From: an uncultured Lentisphaeria bacterium
GTDB lineage: Bacteria; Verrucomicrobiota; Lentisphaeria; Victivallales; Victivallaceae
Direction: 5' to 3'
DNA length: 7,972 nucleotides
Assembly: GCA_937888615.1 (NCBI GenBank)
Contig: CALABZ010000110.1
Coordinates: 1 to 7,972 of the forward strand
Shown: positions 6,601-7,972 of the stretch, one piece after another
Layout of the letters: every line of letters begins with the position of its first letter
Position numbering within the stretch: the stretch's first letter is position 1
The notes under the pieces: generated by a model
Database searches by the model: none
Seen by the model: the letters and a program-made list of their open reading frames with translations, nothing else
Told to the model about the DNA's origin: nothing
Made by a program: the position numbers and the translations under genes

Positions 6601-7037
6601 TCGGATTGTTCCTGATCCTGTTTTTGCTGCAGCCGGAGTTTCGCCAGTTTGGCGGTATCGCCGAAAAGGCTGATATGGCCGCAGTTGGCGCACATGACGG
6701 CTTCGGATTTGATCGAACTCGTGTGGAGGCTCCAGAATTTGCTTTTGCGGGGCTGGAAAAAATTCAGCCCGGTAGTGCGGTAGACTCCGGGTACGACATC
6801 TTCGCTGTGACAGAGCGTACAGCGGGTTTTCACCTCGGCGGCATCGCATTTGGAATGATGGACTTCGACCACGGCGTCGAGGTCTTCCTGCAGGAAACGG
6901 GTCGAGTCGCCGACTTTGCGAAAGGTGATTTTGCGGTCGCGCATCCAACGGTAAAGGGTGGGCTCCCCGATATCCAGATATTTGGCGGCTTCCTTGATCG
7001 AATACCAATCTATCTTTTCTGCTTTTTGTTCATCCAT
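6573..7037 (-). CDS. HTH (MerR/excisionase-type) regulator with C-terminal zinc ribbon
   Basis: A 154-aa putative DNA-binding protein. Residues about 11-58 form a winged HTH of the HTH_17/BldC type (YSIKEAAKYLDIGEPTLYRW, then KVGDSTRFLQEDLDAVV). Here the usual Gly-His-Arg-Arg wing is replaced by GDSTRF. A second module at about 73-125 has C73-x2-C76 and C116-x2-C119 with MCANCGH, a zinc ribbon similar in layout to predicted nucleic-acid-binding ribbon domains. The tail (136-154) is Gln/Glu/Ala-rich. The frame extends to an ATG at 7067. The start at 7037 is preferred because AGGA sits 8 nt upstream and because the predicted promoter would begin the RNA downstream of 7067. The gene converges with thiE, with 6 bp between the stops. 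It is probably a transcription factor, and the phased repeats over its own promoter suggest autoregulation (inference). Confidence 0.85.
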   Translation of the reverse strand: MDEQKAEKIDWYSIKEAAKYLDIGEPTLYRWMRDRKITFRKVGDSTRFLQEDLDAVVEVHHSKCDAAEVKTRCTLCHSEDVVPGVYRTTGLNFFQPRKSKFWSLHTSSIKSEAVMCANCGHISLFGDTAKLAKLRLQQKQDQEQSDPPAEKAEA

Positions 7038-7050
7038 CTGACTGTTCCTG

Positions 7051-7070
7051 TTATCATTTACTGTCATTTA
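7051..7070 (-). repeat. Two tandem 10-bp repeats over the HTH gene's start of transcription
   Basis: Read on the minus strand this is TAAATGACAG directly followed by TAAATGATAA, two 10-mers identical at eight positions. They begin right after the predicted -10 box and cover the expected start of transcription, ending just before the AGGA ribosome binding site. The core TGA(C/T)A(G/A) is shared with the three repeats at the opposite promoter. Confidence 0.6.
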
Positions 7071-7097
7071 ATATAATTTTTTAATTTTTTTTGTCAA
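7070..7097 (-). promoter_or_regulatory. Putative sigma70-type promoter of the HTH/Zn-ribbon gene
   Basis: On the minus strand a perfect TTGACA (7097-7092) is followed, after a 16-bp spacer made almost only of A and T, by TATATT (7075-7070), five of six to consensus. Transcription would start near 7063, giving a leader of about 26 nt to the ATG at 7037 and excluding the upstream ATG at 7067. Confidence 0.6.
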
Positions 7098-7104
7098 TAA
7101 CCTC

Positions 7105-7133
7105 TTGTATTTATTTCTGAAATAAAGTATAAT
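7105..7133 (+). promoter_or_regulatory. Putative sigma70-type promoter of the membrane-protein gene
   Basis: A perfect TATAAT (7128-7133) lies 17 bp after TTGTAT (7105-7110), a weak -35. Start of transcription would be near 7140, within a set of 10-bp-spaced repeats, about 44 nt before the ATG. The weak -35 with perfect -10 is compatible with a regulated promoter. Confidence 0.5.
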
Positions 7134-7160
7134 TGTGATAGTTCATGATAGTATTTGATA
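7131..7160 (+). repeat. Three TGATA repeats at exact 10-bp spacing
   Basis: TGATA occurs at 7136, 7146 and 7156, each the last five bases of consecutive 10-bp units (AATTGTGATA, GTTCATGATA, GTATTTGATA), and is followed by G, G and A. The array starts at the -10 box and covers the predicted start of transcription of the membrane-protein gene. One-helical-turn spacing would place all copies on the same face of the DNA. Confidence 0.6.
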
Positions 7161-7183
7161 ATTTCAAAAACAGGGGGTGTTTT

Positions 7184-7972
7184 ATGAGCGATGTCATTAA
7201 TCATGAAAAACAGGAAGGATTTCGGGGAGTTATCGAAAAACTGGAGGGGTATTCATCAAAGTTGGAGGACAGGGCGCAGGCGTACAAGCCGCTGGAGGTG
7301 CCGGATATCAACCTTGATATCACGCCGAAAACCATTCTCCACTTTATTTACAACACCAATCCTTTTTATCTGATCAGCTCCATGCTGGTGCTGTACGCGC
7401 AGGCGACATTGTTCAAAACCAATGACTTGACATTGAATACCCTGATTCCGGTGGGGATCATTGCCGGATATGTTGTGCTGTTGACTGCGACCGCGATATT
7501 CATCGTCAAAGCGGGTAAGGTCTGGAATGACGCGCGATCGATCATGATATGCATCCTGGCGTTGTTGATGGTGCTTTCGGTCAGCATGGACAGTCAGACG
7601 CTGGACTCGCTTGCCGATGGGGTCGGGTGGCTGGGCAGCGGACTGATATTCTCACTGTTGATTCTGGAGACGCTACGGTGGCAGTTGAAAATCCGGTTGT
7701 CCGGCAATTTCCTGAATGGTATTTACCTCCTTCTGGGACTGTTTTTCGTTTATCCGCTGGTTATATCGCAACTGATTCTGCGGTTTCCGGACGACCGCAC
7801 GCCGGGCTTGATCGGGATCTTGCTGTTTCCGGTGATCGCGGCGCTGGCGATTCTGTTCTGGATTCCGTCGGCCATGCGGGGGCGCGAGGTGGCGAAAGAC
7901 AACGGTACACCGTGGACGGCGCCGCGTTTCCCGTGGGTGGTGGCCGGGTTCCTGATCGTTTGCGTGTTTTTC
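7184..7972 (+). CDS. Polytopic membrane protein of unknown function, partial (C-terminus beyond right edge)
   Basis: The 263 codons present run without a stop to the window edge. Residues 1-52 are hydrophilic and charged, with a short helical segment (FRGVIEKLEGYSSKLEDRAQAY). Seven hydrophobic segments follow, at about 60-76, 85-108, 119-135, 147-163, 176-198, 207-228 and 248-263, the last cut by the edge. A notable phrase is NTNPFYLISSMLVLY (57-71) at the first membrane segment. There is no signal peptide and there are no cysteine clusters or nucleotide-binding motifs. I do not recognise the family; a transporter, a membrane-bound enzyme or a membrane sensor are all open. AGGGGG lies 6 nt before the ATG. 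It is transcribed divergently from the HTH/Zn-ribbon gene, and both promoters share the same repeat element, so joint regulation is likely. Confidence 0.85.
   Translation, partial: MSDVINHEKQEGFRGVIEKLEGYSSKLEDRAQAYKPLEVPDINLDITPKTILHFIYNTNPFYLISSMLVLYAQATLFKTNDLTLNTLIPVGIIAGYVVLLTATAIFIVKAGKVWNDARSIMICILALLMVLSVSMDSQTLDSLADGVGWLGSGLIFSLLILETLRWQLKIRLSGNFLNGIYLLLGLFFVYPLVISQLILRFPDDRTPGLIGILLFPVIAALAILFWIPSAMRGREVAKDNGTPWTAPRFPWVVAGFLIVCVFF

Noticed and set aside
1..7972. CRISPR array, tRNA, rRNA, insertion sequence, phage or defence island
   Set aside because: No spaced repeats of CRISPR size, no cloverleaf-like or rRNA-like sequence, no transposase, integrase or terminal inverted repeats, and no recognisable defence gene were seen.

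Overview
The window reads as chromosomal DNA from a Gram-negative (double-membraned) bacterium. Coding DNA is moderately GC-rich and tightly packed, and the few intergenic gaps are AT-rich. Outer-membrane lipid-transport genes, a lipobox lipoprotein and an exported coiled-coil protein point to an outer membrane. The DXS variant (GHAGTA and NDNKMSI in place of the commoner GHSSTS and NDNEMSI) and the small Zn-ribbon proteins suggest the PVC superphylum (Planctomycetes/Verrucomicrobia/Lentisphaerae). Within that, a Lentisphaerae-like source is my best guess. This is inference from remembered family patterns, not from a search.

Layout. Positions 1-2042 (minus strand) hold an Mla-type phospholipid transport operon, read right to left: a PqiC/ABC_trans_aux-like lipoprotein, an MlaE permease, and an MlaD/MCE protein that runs off the left edge. 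No ATPase gene is present in the part seen. Positions 2043-2216 are a divergent promoter region with a good sigma70-like promoter for the plus strand. Positions 2217-6566 (plus strand) form a tight five-gene operon: dxs, a small exported coiled-coil protein, an RdgC-like protein, a small four-plus-four cysteine protein, and thiE. Two of the junctions are 4-bp ATGA overlaps and the other two gaps are about 20 bp. Positions 6573-7037 (minus strand) encode a MerR/excisionase-type HTH protein fused to a C-terminal zinc ribbon, convergent with thiE and only 6 bp from it. Positions 7038-7183 are a divergent regulatory region. From 7184 to the right edge is a polytopic membrane protein of unknown function, cut by the window.

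How the genes work together. DXS makes 1-deoxy-D-xylulose 5-phosphate for isoprenoids, and the same compound feeds the thiazole half of thiamine. DXS also needs thiamine diphosphate as cofactor. ThiE joins the two halves of thiamine, so the operon ends link a cofactor and its consumer. The three middle genes have no obvious role in that pathway.

The most interesting non-coding signal lies in the 7038-7183 gap. Both divergent promoters carry TGA(C/T)A(G/A) elements repeated exactly every 10 bp just downstream of the -10 box, each set reading in the direction of its own gene. This looks like a shared operator, plausibly for the HTH/Zn-ribbon protein encoded next to it. No CRISPR array, tRNA, rRNA, IS element or phage feature was seen, and I found no complete defence or novel multi-gene system.
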